Assembly: GCA_930367205.1 (NCBI GenBank)
Contig: OV884015.1
Location: 103,480,509 to 103,544,508 of the forward strand
Reading direction: 5' to 3'
Length of the DNA: 64,000 nucleotides
From: Acanthosoma haemorrhoidale
Taxonomy: Eukaryota; Arthropoda; Insecta; Hemiptera; Acanthosomatidae
The first letter of the stretch is position 1, and each line of letters opens with the position of its first letter. A program made the position numbers and the translations under genes. Of the stretch, positions 37,151 to 50,100 are shown piece by piece. The notes under the pieces are model-generated. The model was not told the DNA's origin. It was given only the letters and a program-made list of their open reading frames with translations, and did not search any database.

Positions 37151-37587
37151 CTGTACGTTAATTCTTAACCATGAATATTAGAATAGATTGGCTTAGGTTG
37201 ATAAAAGAGAGATATTGTGTTGGCGTTGGTCGGCGATCGTAGTTGGGCCAGGTCAAATATGTTCTTCTAGTAAATAGAAACTACCTGCCTTCGTGTTAAA
37301 TGGTGTTTACCGTAAGGACAGTTACACCCAAGCCGTATCAGTCTTCAGATAACGACTATAATCCTATGGAATTTATATTGTTATATAGCCGCGATTAGAG
37401 AATGTGATATTGAGAACTATTCCAGATTATGCTAACGCCAAGGTGAGAGATTCTGCGACCAGGCGGGCTCTAAAAATGTTGCTGGTTCGTGAAGAAAGGA
37501 CGTGCAATTGAAAAATATCTATTGAAATCTTAGCTGTCTCGTAAATTCTTTCCATATTTTAACTAGATTAATTTCAATAACAATCAA
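37151..37587. other. Intergenic, nothing recognised
   Basis: No open frame or repeat noticed. Confidence 0.4.
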
Positions 37588-37936
37588 ATATTTATTGAGA
37601 CAAAATTACAATCTGCCTCATTGGGCAATAGATTCGTTCATAGAGTAATTACAAACAGCCCAGAGAATGGCTCTTCGCATGCGAAAGAGGAAGCGGAGTC
37701 TCCGGATACGAGCCAGTGGTGGCTGATCAGGAGCGCGAGAGCCACAGACGCTCAGGACATGATTGGGGGAACTTCCCATTGCCAGGACTCTCACAGTCAC
37801 GTATTTATAGCAGTTCGCGAGGCCACTGCCGTCTTAGTCTCCGAGGAGGATTGTTGGGATGAGTGGCGCAATGTAATGAATGTGCTACGTGATTAGGGTG
37901 GTTGGATAGGTTACTATGTAATTTCATGAACTTAAC
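37588..37936 (-). mobile_element. Jockey-like LINE 3' end, 5'-truncated
   Basis: Minus-strand copy containing the end of the family ('aataaatatttg' equivalent at 37,588), a 3' UTR with deletions, and the last 30 or so codons of the ORF (37,830-37,936). No clear target duplication. The open frames on both strands over it are UTR shadows. Confidence 0.8.
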
Positions 37937-38966
37937 TATGGGGGGTTGTCATTACTTTAAATCATGCCCACGTGATAACAACTTTATCTGAAAAATTTCT
38001 GGAAACTGTCTAAGCAGTCGAATGTCATTCTAAATATAGCGATTTCATTATAAATTAAAGAAGAAATGAAACTAGGTAAATACACCTTATGCACTATACA
38101 AAGGTGAGTAGTTTCTAGAAAAACAGCAAGCAATAAGTCCTTTAAACCATTGCTCCCTTCGGTAAGTGGTGTAAAACACCACTGCCTCTTGCAGTCCATA
38201 TTTCTTGAGAGTAGATTTTTAACTTCAGATATCATTAATGGTTTTTACGCAAGAGTATAAGATACAGATAGACGATCCTGAACCTGTTCGGAAGTGAAGC
38301 ATCTGCCTACATAAACAATCCTCTTATTAGGTATATGCAATATATGCTAAACCGGAGATCGCTGTGCGTTCCTCTGGCACCTTTCAGAATACTTGGATGA
38401 GCCTCGATCCTCTGTTCCTCCTGGACGCCTGTCGTAACTCGTGAGCTGTTTCGCCAGTGAGCTAGAGAGGCAAGATGACTGACCCTATTGCTATCACCCG
38501 CAGTTGCACACTCATTAGCTTGCAAGCACTGTGTTGACTCTCTCGGGGTCTTGCAAATCCTCTCTGCTGCCTCGTGGCTGGTGCAATACAGACCTCGCCT
38601 AAGGTAAACACTCCTATTAGAGAAAACAATGGAAATTTCTATGCTCCACTGATTTTCTTATCTGTCGACATAACAGGAAAAAAAAAATCTCTGATAAGTG
38701 TTTTATTTTTAACAGATAAGATAGAACAGAGTTAAAGATATTTCTTCATTGTATTTATATAAGTCGCAAAGAATCTTTAGTATTTTGGCACAATGTGACA
38801 GTGTTTTTAAGCCTGTCTTTAATGCTATGACAGTAATTTCATTCACTTTCTAACATTCTAGAGTAGAGTCAGCTAAAACTACACAACTCTATTATTGTGA
38901 ATTATTTGTTTTACTTTTTATTGAAGATTGACATATTTTGTTAATTTAATAATTCTCGGTCACTGA
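37937..38966. other. Intergenic, no gene supported
   Basis: Frames at 37984-38235 (-) and 38307-38525 (-) have no recognisable family content; the second lies over a moderately GC-rich patch. Confidence 0.4.
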
Positions 38967-39418
38967 AGCTTTAGTCTCCGAGGAGGATTATAGGAATGAG
39001 TGGCACAAATGCACTGTGCTAGGAGATAAGGGTGGTTGCATAGGTTACTATGGAATTTCATGAGCTTGGAAGGGATCAAGACTGTAGGTGTAGGGTGTAT
39101 TAAGGTCGTTATAAAGGGTTTTGTTGCTGACGTAATAAGGGGCATTTACTATTGTTCTCAGGACTTTTGATTAAAAGGATTGTATACGCTTGATGTTTGA
39201 CTTTTTTGCTGTCCCCCATAGCTCTATTCCGTATGTCTAGAATTGGCTTAAGTATAACTTTGTAGATTAGTAATTTATTTTCTATTGAGATATGGAATGT
39301 CCTTTGAAGTAGTCTGTACATTTGTCCGAAACGTCTGTTTAGTTCTTGTCTTTTTAGCCTCGTGTGTGGGTTCCAGGTCAGCCGTTTGTCGAGATGGAAG
39401 CCTAAATATCGTACTGCT
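38967..39418 (-). mobile_element. Jockey-like LINE coding fragment lacking its 3' UTR
   Basis: Minus strand, from the segment encoding YLGFHLDKRLTW (39,418) to the last codons of the ORF near 38,967 (YNPPRRLKLQ), then stops without the usual 3' UTR. It is one of three copies in the window that end before or at the ORF end. Flanks share only a weak T/A-rich similarity, so a target duplication is uncertain. Confidence 0.8.
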
Positions 39419-42400
39419 GTTTTATTATTTTCTCCTATATCGGGGGAATGTATGCTATTAAGACAGTAGGCAATATGTATAGTCCCATCAGATGAGTGAC
39501 TGATGTAGATTTACTATAATTGATGCAGACTGTACATTATATTGCTTGAAGATTCGCTTGAATAAGGACTGAGTCAGCCCGATTGTTCTGGGACGCTTAA
39601 CTGCTATTGTTGCCCTATTGTTGCCACGAAAAATAATATTTTACTCTCAGATCATTTCATAATGGAAAAGAATATTTTGTCCAATTTGTGCCGTTTCATC
39701 TTCCGAGAAGTGAGATCATCCTCGCCCTTGAGAAGTGGTAGAAGAAGAGGGGGGAGCGCGGTTGTCATTTGTAGCAGTCGTCGAGTATGACGTCGATGTC
39801 CGCTTATAAGAGGACTGAAGTACAAGTTGTAGCAGTTTGTTCATTGTTGTTGAGTAAATATTTAGTGTTTTTTTTTTTTGGGGGGGGGGGGGTTGGAATT
39901 GGCTTGGATTGATGAATCACATGAGGTAATCACATTGCACATTGCTTCTGTAGTTTTGAACCTAAGTTCTGTTGCTATCAAGACCTGAAAGCTCTATGCC
40001 ATCAAGCTCTTCGACTCGTTGTACTTCCTGCTTCTCGTAACTTTGGCAGATTTGCTAGTTAGATCATGTAACCGTTGAGATTTCTGCCAGCTCCAGCGGC
40101 TATCGTCCACGGACACAGATTGAGCAGGCATTTGGATAATGTTCGTTATCTCATGACAGACTTCCTTGTTTCAACGAGAGCAATCTCACGTCGGCAATAA
40201 AACGAAGGGACAATCTCACGCTTCATCGGATAACAATATCTACCGTTGTCATGGTTGCAGAGAGGTTTCCTATTCCAGCCTCGAGTAATTCGTTAATTGT
40301 ATTCCGCTGTAAGAACGTTACAGATAGATAAGTCAGTTATCTACTTAAGGGGTAACTGTAACTGATAACGTCTAGAATATTCTACGTCCCACGGGAGCGG
40401 CTCGGATCCGGGTACCCTGTTCGTCTTGGTCCGGTTTTTGACAGTGCAGTGTTAATTGACTTGTACTGTATAACTACGGATGAATTTATTCGCTGAGTGA
40501 AACAGCTCTGATCCGTTGGTCGGCCTTGCAATTTTGTATCTACTGCTCACGAAGTATTTCAGGCTGTTTGCCAGTTATTTAAGGAATCGTTTAAACCTGC
40601 CGATTCCAGCCAAGTAGAATATTAGGGTAGGCATTTTATCAGCTACAATAGGAACATATATTCTGCCATCGTACTATATTTTTATATCTGTTTAGAAAGG
40701 TTTTCAGTCGATCAATGCCAAGAAAGTGAATTAACCTAAGGACAAGTAGTGAAATATAACAAATTCAATAAGTTAATGTTCTTAAATTAACAACAAAACT
40801 ACGTACCAACTTTTCTGACGTTCCAGTTTATTTATGTGCTTTAAGTTGTGGACATCTCAGATCGAAAGCTAACCTTATTCTTTTTTTGTTTTTTTGTCAA
40901 ATCATTTATTAATAGTTAACATTTAAAAAAGGGTTTAATCAGAACTTTTTCCAGCATTGAATCCCTGAGAGAAAATAATACCTAATAAATATTTGTGAAA
41001 ACTTTTAGATGCCATTCTACAGAACTCTACACTACAGAACTCTATTCTACAGAACTCTATTCTACACGCTTAATCTCTTTTATATTGCTTATACGATGTT
41101 GAAATGCGTGCTTGGAAAATAAGTAATTTTAATATTTAGTATTTGTCCCTTTCAAGTTCTCAGGGTCAAAATTTTTCAAAAATAGAAACCCTTATGATTT
41201 CTACTTTGTCTGGTTTGGCCATTGGATGTCCGTGGAGTTATAAGATGTTTCATGGAGATTTGATGATCTGAAGGCATAAAGCTGAAAGCACTATAATACA
41301 TCATTTAATATCAGTAATAATCAAGATAACTATTTTTCTGCCAAATTAAAGATTAATAATATATAATTTATGATTGAGTTAATATAAACCTATGCAAAGT
41401 TAATGACAGTTTTACATTGAGTTGGGAAATAAAGGAAATGATGTTATATCCAGACCTCTGAATTACTGTCCAGAAGCTCTACACCACAACTGGTGACAAG
41501 TGGCTGGCCATATTGATGTGTCGCCTATTGTATTGTGTACAGTCTGTTTGGCAATGCTCAAGGTGACATCAATAACTGGCCTTCTCACCTCTCGGCATAC
41601 TAGGGCAAATACGTTTCAAGCAAATGTTTGTGGCTAACGGTCTGTGAATTGAGCGGTTGGACAGCCATCATGTAACCATGTCGAAATAATTATAATATAA
41701 AAAATTGCTGGATTACGGTGATAGGGACGGCTAATAGAGGACCTAAATAAAAGAAAAATACACTAACGAAGGCCCACCCTTGGAGTTCTCTCCCCCAAAG
41801 GAAGTGTGTACTCTTTCACCACTCCCCTCCACGAAAAAAAAAAAATTAGGGTCTTTTGTTTACTTTTGTGCGATCCGCCATGGTTGAGGACAACACTACC
41901 TCAAGTCTGATGAAGAACCAGGAACCTCTCTGTGGTGCTCCTGGTACTTTTAACCCCTCTAAGTTGTCGGTCACAAACATCTCGATTTGGTGAACAGGTC
42001 CATGTAAATTGTACCCCTAATGTAAGTCGACTTAATTAAAAACCCTTAATTCCAACGAGGATTACAAGGCGGCCAAGATTACAATATCACTTACAGCATC
42101 ATCGACAGCTTCCTCCATGTTCAAATCCTCTGACAATGTTGCACTCACCACGTCCACATGAAACCAGGAACTGGCTGCCACTACTTTCCCTGTGTGCGAG
42201 GGGCTTTATGTTTTTTCACCTGAGGCTGTCCTAGTGATTGTAATTTCCCTGTAAACATGACATTTTATAGCAGGACTAAAGGAAGAAAATATTGCAAAGA
42301 TCTCAACAGGCTAAGTAGGAATATCTAAGCGGTTAGTGGACTTGATTTACACCTCTGTGCAAATGACAGGGGAGTAATTAGTAAGATGATCGAAACTATT

Positions 42401-42554
42401 AATTGACGAAAACATTTTTTCCATACATTCTGCCTGTCTATTTGCTTGTAGAATTAAGAGGGCATTGCTTGTAGGTTGACACACTTATCTGTTTCTATTA
42501 AGATGACAAATTGTCCACCACTTCGCGGTCCAGTGACTGTATTGACGTCCGCCA
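39419..42554. other. Intergenic; no gene supported
   Basis: Contains a T run then a G run at about 39,870-39,892, a 15-bp triplet repeat at 41,018-41,062 ('tacagaactctattc'), and a TATA-like 'cttataagagg' at about 39,802 in a GC-richer patch. None is enough to place a promoter. Confidence 0.4.
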
Positions 42555-42849
42555 ATGGTTTGTATTCAATTATCGAACGCATATGATCGTCGAGTAAACC
42601 ACGTATTATCTAACTGTGTGAGATTGATTAGGAAGACCCTGAGGCAGACACGCTCGCCAGGCGATGTGCGAACACACCCTGACCGAGGAGCAGGAGAGGT
42701 GAGTGTAGGGGGGGTCGTAGAGGGGGCAGATGCCCCCACCACCGCCCCCAGTCCCCAGTCTTCGAGACCAGTCGGTCCGAGTCAGTCCTGTGTTCGGTCG
42801 CGGGAGACTTCCACCTCTGCCTCCTCACCTCAGTCCGCGAGTACATCTG
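42555..42849 (+). other. Candidate 5' non-coding exon of Tob (CpG-rich, splice-donor bounded)
   Basis: A block with many CpG dinucleotides at 42,640-42,848 in otherwise AT-rich DNA. It contains two good donors on the + strand: gag/gtgagt after 42,698 and ctg/gtaagt after 42,849. The next strong + strand coding exon with an acceptor is Tob at 52,877, so this may be its first exon, giving an intron of about 10 kb. The link is an inference, and the true transcription start is not visible. The short open frame inside (from 42,555) shows no domain. Confidence 0.35.
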
Positions 42850-44951
42850 GTAAGTCTTGAACGTCTAATGTCTATGATTAGTGTAGTTCTCCCTTGACGG
42901 CTATCATGTACATTACTAAATATATTCCGACATTTAACGGACCTAACCAACTGTAAACACGAACTATTTACACAGATTTTCCTCTTTAAGTTAATAGACT
43001 TAGTCATCCAGATGAGAATTGCTCTCCTTGTGCACTGCCTGTACGACCGCCCGTCGTATATAGTGTGTTAGCAGTTTTGGCAGGCTGGCTCGCACAATCG
43101 GCAGTCTAATTATAACCAGTTTTATTTCTGTTTGACCGAATGTCCACTCATCCCCGGTTCCCTCATTCCCGACTTAGGTGTTCCTACTGCACCCACAGGA
43201 TCAGGGGGTAACCATAGTAGACAGACCGAATCTATATCGTAGCATAACTAACTGTCCACAACGTGACTCGAATACGCCTTGTCTGTAACAATCTCCCCAC
43301 CCTCGTACATTATATGTTCATTATCGGATAAAAATCAATTGGAGCCTTGTTGATCCAACTATGGCCTAGTCACGGCATGTATGACGTCAACCTTTTTTTC
43401 TTTTTTTTTGTTTAATGGTGTACTTTTCCTTAAGAAGAACTGTGAGAACCTCATTGTTTTAGTTTTTCCTTTAATAAAATGTCGACTGTCGCGATCTGGC
43501 TGTCTGTTGACGTGTATCGATCCCTAATACATTCTATTTAGAGCTCGTAGCTATCATGTTACAGCTGAGTGATAACTCACCACGTATCATTTACCTCTTT
43601 AGTACACTCGTTATGTGCAAGTCCAGGTGGTCTATTCTTTTTTCCTGTACATTTAAATATTGCCATTTAGTATTCTTACATTATCCATTTACACCTGGTC
43701 AATATTTATTATTTTATTGTTGTTTCTTTACTTTTATTTTAAAAAAACTAAAGCAGTAAAAATAGACTGAGCGACCGTCGTCCTTACCTAGGCGGCCTTG
43801 CCTATTTACCTTGTAAATTTTATATTTTTAAATCATTCCTCAAGTTACCTCGTACAGAAAAGATGGGCGATAAGCAATAGTATTTTTCTATTTTCAATAA
43901 CGACCGAAGCAGTATTGCCAATGAACAGTTCCCTGGCTAGTCCTCAAATCACTCACTGCCAAAATTAGGAAAATCGATCGATATTGGGGCACCTTTTGCA
44001 GCAAGCAACAGGTATGTGTGTGCGGGTGGTTTAGGTAATTTAGCCTGGCTGCCTTCAAGCCTAAATACAAAATTATTTATTTCACCTTAGCTTGTATGTC
44101 ATTTTTCATCAATTATAAAATAAATTCCGTGTTTTAAAATAATTCGAAAAAAAAAAAATGTATGTATACATATATGATTTTCAAAACCTTATTTTTTTTT
44201 TGGAAAATATTTGAAATTTTGTTTAAATTAGTGACTTTAACTATGACGACGAGTTAGTACTTTAAATATCTTCTGAGGTACTTGATATTAAATTTATCCG
44301 TATCCTAATCAGCAAATGTCTATGCTTTGCGGAATGTACCTCATATTTGGGGGGAGGGGGGATTGGCGTAAAGTCGCTGGTTCTAGCACACACCTTGATA
44401 TGCCCTTGAACGTCAGCTGTCTTAAGAGTCGTGTTTGTTCCTGCGGTGTAGTGGTTATGCTGCCACATCACATACAACAAAAGCTACCATTCCGACAGCA
44501 TTACGTAAAATGTTGCCAGTTATGAAATAATCGAGGTGGTCCTTGTCAGCCTGTATGTCTGTCTGTCTGTACTAGACCAAGTGTACATTATCCTTGTTTA
44601 AGCAGGCATGATCTATAAGCAAGTTATGTATTGCCTACAAAAGTGCCAGCATAACGACGGAGTTCTATCTTACCCAATCTCTCTGCCCCGCTGTTATACC
44701 CGGCTTATAATGACGTCTAGCTAATCCGTTTTATCTATGGTAAGGGTTTGCAGGTCTCAACGGCGCTCGTCGACCGAGACAGACCAACGGTGTCTATGTA
44801 ACTCAACTGTCTTAAGCTTACATCAGTACACCGTACACACTCTACTGCGCAGATATATTATTATAGAATATCATTTTTCACAAAAAATAAGACAAGTTTA
44901 TATTACAAGAGAGAGAGAATTCGTACTGTTGTTTTGGCATTGAATACACTT
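42850..44951. other. Non-coding DNA (candidate Tob intron), nothing recognised
   Basis: No shared repeat. A tRNA-like phrase 'ggtgtagtggttatgctgcc' at about 44,445-44,464 could be a pol III A box of a SINE, without a B box. A G run lies at about 44,350-44,360. Confidence 0.4.
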
Positions 44952-45509
44952 ATTAAATGATTTGCCGCAAGTCCTGTCCGCTAGTCATTTTAAATTCGAT
45001 TCCTCTCTCTGTGTCTGAGACAGTACGGTATTTAGGCTTCCATCTCGACAAAAGACTGACATCGAACGAGACTAAAAAGACAAGAACTAAACAGACGCTT
45101 TGGAAAACTGTACAAACTACTTCGAAGGACATCCCTTCTCTCAATAGAAAATAAACTACTTATTTACAAAGTTATACTTAAGCCAATCTGGACATACGGA
45201 ATTGAGCTATGGTAGACAGCAAAAAAGTCGAACATCAAGCGCATCCAATCCTTTCAATCAAAAGTCCTGAGAACAATAGCAAATGCCCCTTATTACGTCA
45301 GCAACAAAACCTTCCATAACGATCTCAATGTCCTTATATTGTCGAACTCATCCCTTCCAAGTTCATGAAACTCCACAGTAACCTATCCAACCACCCTAAT
45401 TCCCTAGCACAGTCATTGCACTCTCACTACTTATCCCTATAATCCTACTCGAAGACTAAAACGGCAGTGGCCTCGGGACCTGCTATAAAAATAAGTGATT
45501 AAATTATTT
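44952..45509 (+). mobile_element. Jockey-like LINE coding fragment lacking its 3' UTR, with likely 12-bp duplication
   Basis: RT tail from the segment encoding SETVRYLGFHLDKRL through to the ORF stop region ('ctgctataa', about 45,480-45,488), then 'aaaataagtg' and host DNA. The family 3' UTR is absent. Flanks are attaaatgattt at 44,952-44,963 and attaaattattt at 45,498-45,509, a 12-bp repeat with one difference that could be a target-site duplication. Frameshifts near 45,060 and 45,350. Confidence 0.8.
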
Positions 45510-46639
45510 TATTCATACAAAGACCGGGCTCTTTGGTACCATATTCAAAGTTAGCCAAAAAGCGCTAAAAGGTGCAAATAAAATATAAAACAGTTTTAAT
45601 ATATGACTTCAAAATTAAAAACATTAATAACCACTGAGATGGAGTTTGCTCAGTACTCACATTGCGATGAAACACTTGAGTCACTAACTCTAGCCCTGAC
45701 TCAAAAATAACAAACGCCTCTTGAATAGCAAACGGGCGCAAACTGTGATAACATTTTCGATGGTGTAATACAAACAGATGCCTCAACCCGAAAGTAACGG
45801 TGACAATCAAATTCTTGAACAGAAATCGATGAAATTTCGCAGAAGAAACCCTGAACGTATAATAACCAGACCCTAAAAACTCATTTTTATTCCAATTTTG
45901 CCAAAACTCCGTTCAATGCATTTTAGTGTTTAAACCGACCTTGAGGGGGTCACTTTTTGTCGTTTGTTTTCGGTGGAAAACAATGAAGAATGAACGCGCC
46001 CACATCGACCAGCTCGCTTCCTCCCATTGTCAAAGAGACTCTTAGACCTAACCTTAGCAGTAAAAACATTTTCGTCTCTAATTCAGGAAAATATTGCCCG
46101 ATGTGCATCATGATGTGCAATTTCATTGCCTGGCCTTAGTAAGTGTTGCAAGTAGAGCTTAAAAGTAGTTAAGTATTCGTGACTACTAAAAGTGAGAAGT
46201 TACTACAGGGGGAAAAGACGACAAATATATGCTAAGGAGAGATGCCTACGTCACTGGGCCTCATTAAAGACAAAGTGTTATTGTTTGTGCTGGCATATTT
46301 AATCTGTATAATTGTCTCTGTCGCTCTCTCATCAATATTAACATCACCAAAGCCATCTGTAATAGGCTCAGTCCCCAGCATAACAACTATAGCATGGATT
46401 GTTGTAGAGTTATTTGTGCTGCAATAGATACAAAAACAATAAGGATACAAACATATTTAACTGAGGGACTGAGCGAATTTGTTCAAAAGCAGTACACTAT
46501 GTCTACAAATGTGCTTTATAGACGAAATTCATTTCACAGATAAAAATATGTGGTTTCTATGCACTAATAGGCCGAGGGCAAAGTGGGTCTCCGCTGATTA
46601 CTGGAGTTCCCAGGTGATATAGGGACATGGCGGATTTAG
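45510..46639. other. Non-coding DNA, nothing recognised
   Basis: Frames at 45565-45810 (-) and 46232-46450 show no family content. No shared repeat. Confidence 0.4.
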
Positions 46640-47006
46640 TTCCAAGCTTTAAAAGAGCTTCGGACCTCTACATTGCGGGAATGGAGATACCGCAGAGCAT
46701 GTCGTGCTCATCTGTCAAGCCTTGGAAGAAACAAGAGCACGGATGGTTCGCTCAATTGTCCAGTATAGCTTGGATGAGACACACTTGCCGTTGCAGATAG
46801 ACCACGAGGAGAATTACCGGGCCTTCCTCATCTTTGTCCAGAAGTGGAAGGAGCTGCAGGGACCAGCGCACTTCACCATCTCCAGGAGAGTGATGCAGGT
46901 TGAGCAGCCGTTATACCGGTGGTACAAGATGTACTGGAGTCCCTTTGTAAATAGCGTTAAGTTAGCCTTAAGGGAAAGGGGTGGAAAAAAGGTTACTATG
47001 CATTAA
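46640..47006 (+). mobile_element. LINE ORF2 C-terminal remnant with zinc-knuckle-like motif (third LINE family)
   Basis: The reading CGNGDTAEHVVLIC at 46,674-46,715 is the Cys/His motif found near the C-terminus of many non-LTR retrotransposon proteins. It is followed by about 95 residues (QALEETRARMVRSIVQ, ENYRAFLIFVQKWKELQ) to the stop at 47,004-47,006. The family differs from the two other LINEs in the window. The upstream part is missing, and no 3' end could be defined. Confidence 0.65.
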
Positions 47007-48751
47007 TTAATCCATAGATCAGTTCATCATTTTCAGGATGAAATAATAAGTTGAGTAATATCAAACGGTACGAACCAAAATGTGAAACGATTGAATCAAT
47101 TTTCTTCATCCTAGCTAAAGATAACCTTAGTACTGAACAAGGCAAACTTAAGATTATCAGTTATAAACTTATGAACTGATTAACTAACTTAAATTACACG
47201 AGGAAGTTGTGGTTCGTTAAAGTTGGTTAGTTTTCTTTGCCTTGATGGAGTAGACGTGGTGGAAGAAGGGGGTACTTCCGCAGGCTTATACCTTCGGGAA
47301 CATTGTCTCTGCCGAAGGCGTACTGTTGGACTTGGGGCTTTCTAAAGGCCGGTAATCCGGGGACAGATAGAGTTAGAGGTCGGATACCTGTACCTAGGAA
47401 GGTATTACCTGCTCAGATTTGAATTATCGAAGGTAAGAGATTGTTGTTGTAAACTAAAGCGATTGTCTGCCGCTATCTACTGATAACGACCCATTATCTT
47501 CGAGTTGAAGATAGCGACTCGCTAGTTCAGAGAGAGAGATCTCCGGTTTCAGTTGGTATAAGGTGGTACGAGCATTCTGTCTCAATGTCAAGTAAGTGTT
47601 TTATCTGCTTGGTTATTACCCTACAATATGTCGGAGGAACCGAGGAAAGATCATTCAAAAATTATTATATGTTTAAAGATAGAAATTCATAACATAAATT
47701 CTTGACAACATTGGGTAGAAATAATTAATTATAGTTTATTTTTCGTTAGACTAACTCCTCTGAAAATGGGGTATAAAGGGGTCATAATCTAATAAGGAGC
47801 ACTGCCTGTATTGAGGTGGAGAGCAGGTGTGACATAATTTTAAATTGCTGTTCAAAATCAAAGTCACCTACCATTGAAGAGCCCAGAGGCTCAATGTCCG
47901 GTATCCATTCACGGAAAAAACATTTTATTAATTGATATTGATGTATTACTGGGAATCCTATTAAGAAACTCACCTTTATAAGCTTATTATATTTATGGAA
48001 GAGGTATTTTTTTAACGAGTACATTTGAAAAATAAGCTGACTCTAATGCAGAACATTAATTTCATAAAATTCAAGAAAATTTTGCGCAAGAGCAACCCCC
48101 AATTACCATACTTGACCAATGGCCATTAATATGTTAAACTTCTCACGGCTCGCTACATTTGTTAAATATACACTTTTTTTTTTATATTAAATATGACTTC
48201 TTCTCTAAAGGTAGGTTTGCGAAACTAGTCTAATCAAGTTTTAAAAAAACAGACAACCATGCTCCCGATTTCAAAACCATCTACATTTACAATTATTTAT
48301 TATGCTCTGCATTATAGACCTATTTATTAAAATCAGCCTTTGGTGAAATATTTGGCAAAGATCACTCATGGCTGAGGTTATTACTCAATTAGAATGGAAT
48401 AATTTTAAGATTAAACTCTCTGGAAGAATTCGTTGAATAGCCCACTTCAATACTTATCTCTGATAGTAAAGGTTAATATATAACAATTAATATACATTGA
48501 TTATAACGATCATTTGTAACGGAATCTTGTCTTATTACTGGAACTCTTTGGAATTTTTTTGTGTTGTATCTTCACAACGAAGACGATGTTTCATTCATTT
48601 TGCCCTTTACACTTAACTCGAAATGCCAACCGGTGAAATATAAAACTTGGAAGATGACTTTTCGTTCCAACACTACCTAGCTAAGTATAATAAGCCCTAG
48701 TATATAATAGTGAAGTGGTTAGTAGAATTATTTCGTTACCTCAATGTTTAG
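47007..48751. other. Non-coding DNA, nothing recognised
   Basis: A GC-richer patch at 47,240-47,600 has short inverted repeats ('gctatct'/'agatagc') and two donor-like sites (tcgaag/gtaaga near 47,431; tgtcaa/gtaagt near 47,590). It is not obviously coding. Confidence 0.35.
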
Positions 48752-49235
48752 TGTGGCGAAAGACATCCCATCTCTCAATAGAAAACAAATTGCTAATCTA
48801 CAAAGTTATACTAAAACCAACCTGGCCATACGGAATAGAGCTATGGGGTACAGCAAAAGTCCAGAGAACAATAGTAAATGCCCCTTATTATGTCAGCAAC
48901 AAAACCCTTCATAACGATCTTAATATACCTTACATTCGTGAACTCGTCCCTTCCAAGTTTATGAAATTCCACAGTAGCCTTTCCAACCACCCTAATCCCC
49001 TAGCACAGTCATTACACGTCGCCATTAAGCCCTATAATCCTCCTTGGAGACTAAAGCGGCAGCGGCCTAATGCCCTGAGCGTCTGTGGCTTTCGCCCTCT
49101 ACGTCATCCTCCACGGGCTCATATCCAGAGACGCGGCTGATGGAGCCAAGACTCCGCTATGTAAATGGTCGCAATTGTTTATTGCCCAATAAGGCAGATT
49201 GTTATTTTATCGCAATAAAGATTTTTTAATTAATA
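48752..49235 (+). mobile_element. Jockey-like LINE, 5'-truncated, with short 3' UTR
   Basis: Coding tail readable as ENKLLIYKVILKPTWPYGIE, then a small deletion, then RTIVNAPYYVSNK, LVPSKFMKFHSS and RRLKRQ-like sequence. The 3' UTR is shortened by an internal deletion and ends 'cgcaataaagattttttaa'. The flanks 'ttagtgtggcgaaag' (48,751) and 'ttagtgaggaaag' (about 49,246) are a possible imperfect target duplication. Confidence 0.83.
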
Positions 49236-49942
49236 CTAATATTAGTGAGGAAAGTGAGTGACATGAGGACTTCACTGATTTCAGTACTTTGCCTCCAGGC
49301 TTCCCTACAGAAGGTGTCACAATTTTCGGTTGCATATTGTTCTATACGGGATTGAACCACATATTTGATCTGCTTACGCTGACGAACCAGCGATTACGGT
49401 TTACGAGATTTCAATAAAGTTAACATCAGTTGATATATTATTCATTCCTCTTCAATATGTTAAAGTTATGAAAATTGTCTACGGAATAGCAAAAAAAGAA
49501 GCTAGGTAAGAATGGATGACTATCATTGATCATGAGATCGAAAATAGAAAATTATTTTTATAATGAACTTGGAAGAGCGACTAAAGAATAAATTAGAGTG
49601 AAATATTTATCATTTAAAGTTACTATTGTTTATTATATCTTTATCTATTTATTTGTTTATTTATCTGGTATATTGTTTAGTATGTATTCATTTCAAGGTT
49701 TCCTTTTAATTTAATAATGCATTTTCCTCGCTGTTTTCTTATGGTTTCCTATTTATTGTTCGGTGAGCCAGGCACTTCATCGTTAATCCATAGGAATTTT
49801 ATCCCCAGAAATAAGAGTTTTCTATCTTTCTGTAAATAAATTGTCAATTTGAAATTTCATATTGAATATTTTCCAGTCTTAAATGGAACATTGTGTACAG
49901 TTGGTCTGTATGTCTGCCCTCCCCGTTTGCCCATTGCACTGG
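49236..49942. other. Non-coding DNA, nothing recognised
   Basis: AT-rich. The last 40 bases form a pyrimidine-rich stretch that would serve as the acceptor of the next entry. Confidence 0.4.
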
Positions 49943-50100
49943 CAGTGTATCGATTAAGCCCTGAGAGCCGAGCGCAGATATATAAAGAGGCTGGTCTTCC
50001 TGGCACATCTCCAATGACCCACATACCCTCGACAATATCACCGCCCGACAAATACACAATCCTTGGGCCCTTGTATTCTCTTCCACCTGCGGGGGGGGGG
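49943..50100 (+). other. Candidate unassigned coding exon or fragment
   Basis: A GC-richer block follows a good acceptor (pyrimidine-rich, ending 'cactggcag' at 49,942). One frame is open and reads YRLSPESRAQIYKEAGLP and then SPPDKYTILGPLYSLPP, which looks like ordinary protein rather than repeat noise. It ends in a run of 12-14 G that contains only a poor donor. I do not recognise the family. It lies in the candidate Tob intron. Confidence 0.3.

Noticed and set aside
39802..39850. TATA-like promoter
   Set aside because: A TATA-like word alone, with no downstream exon that could be linked to it.
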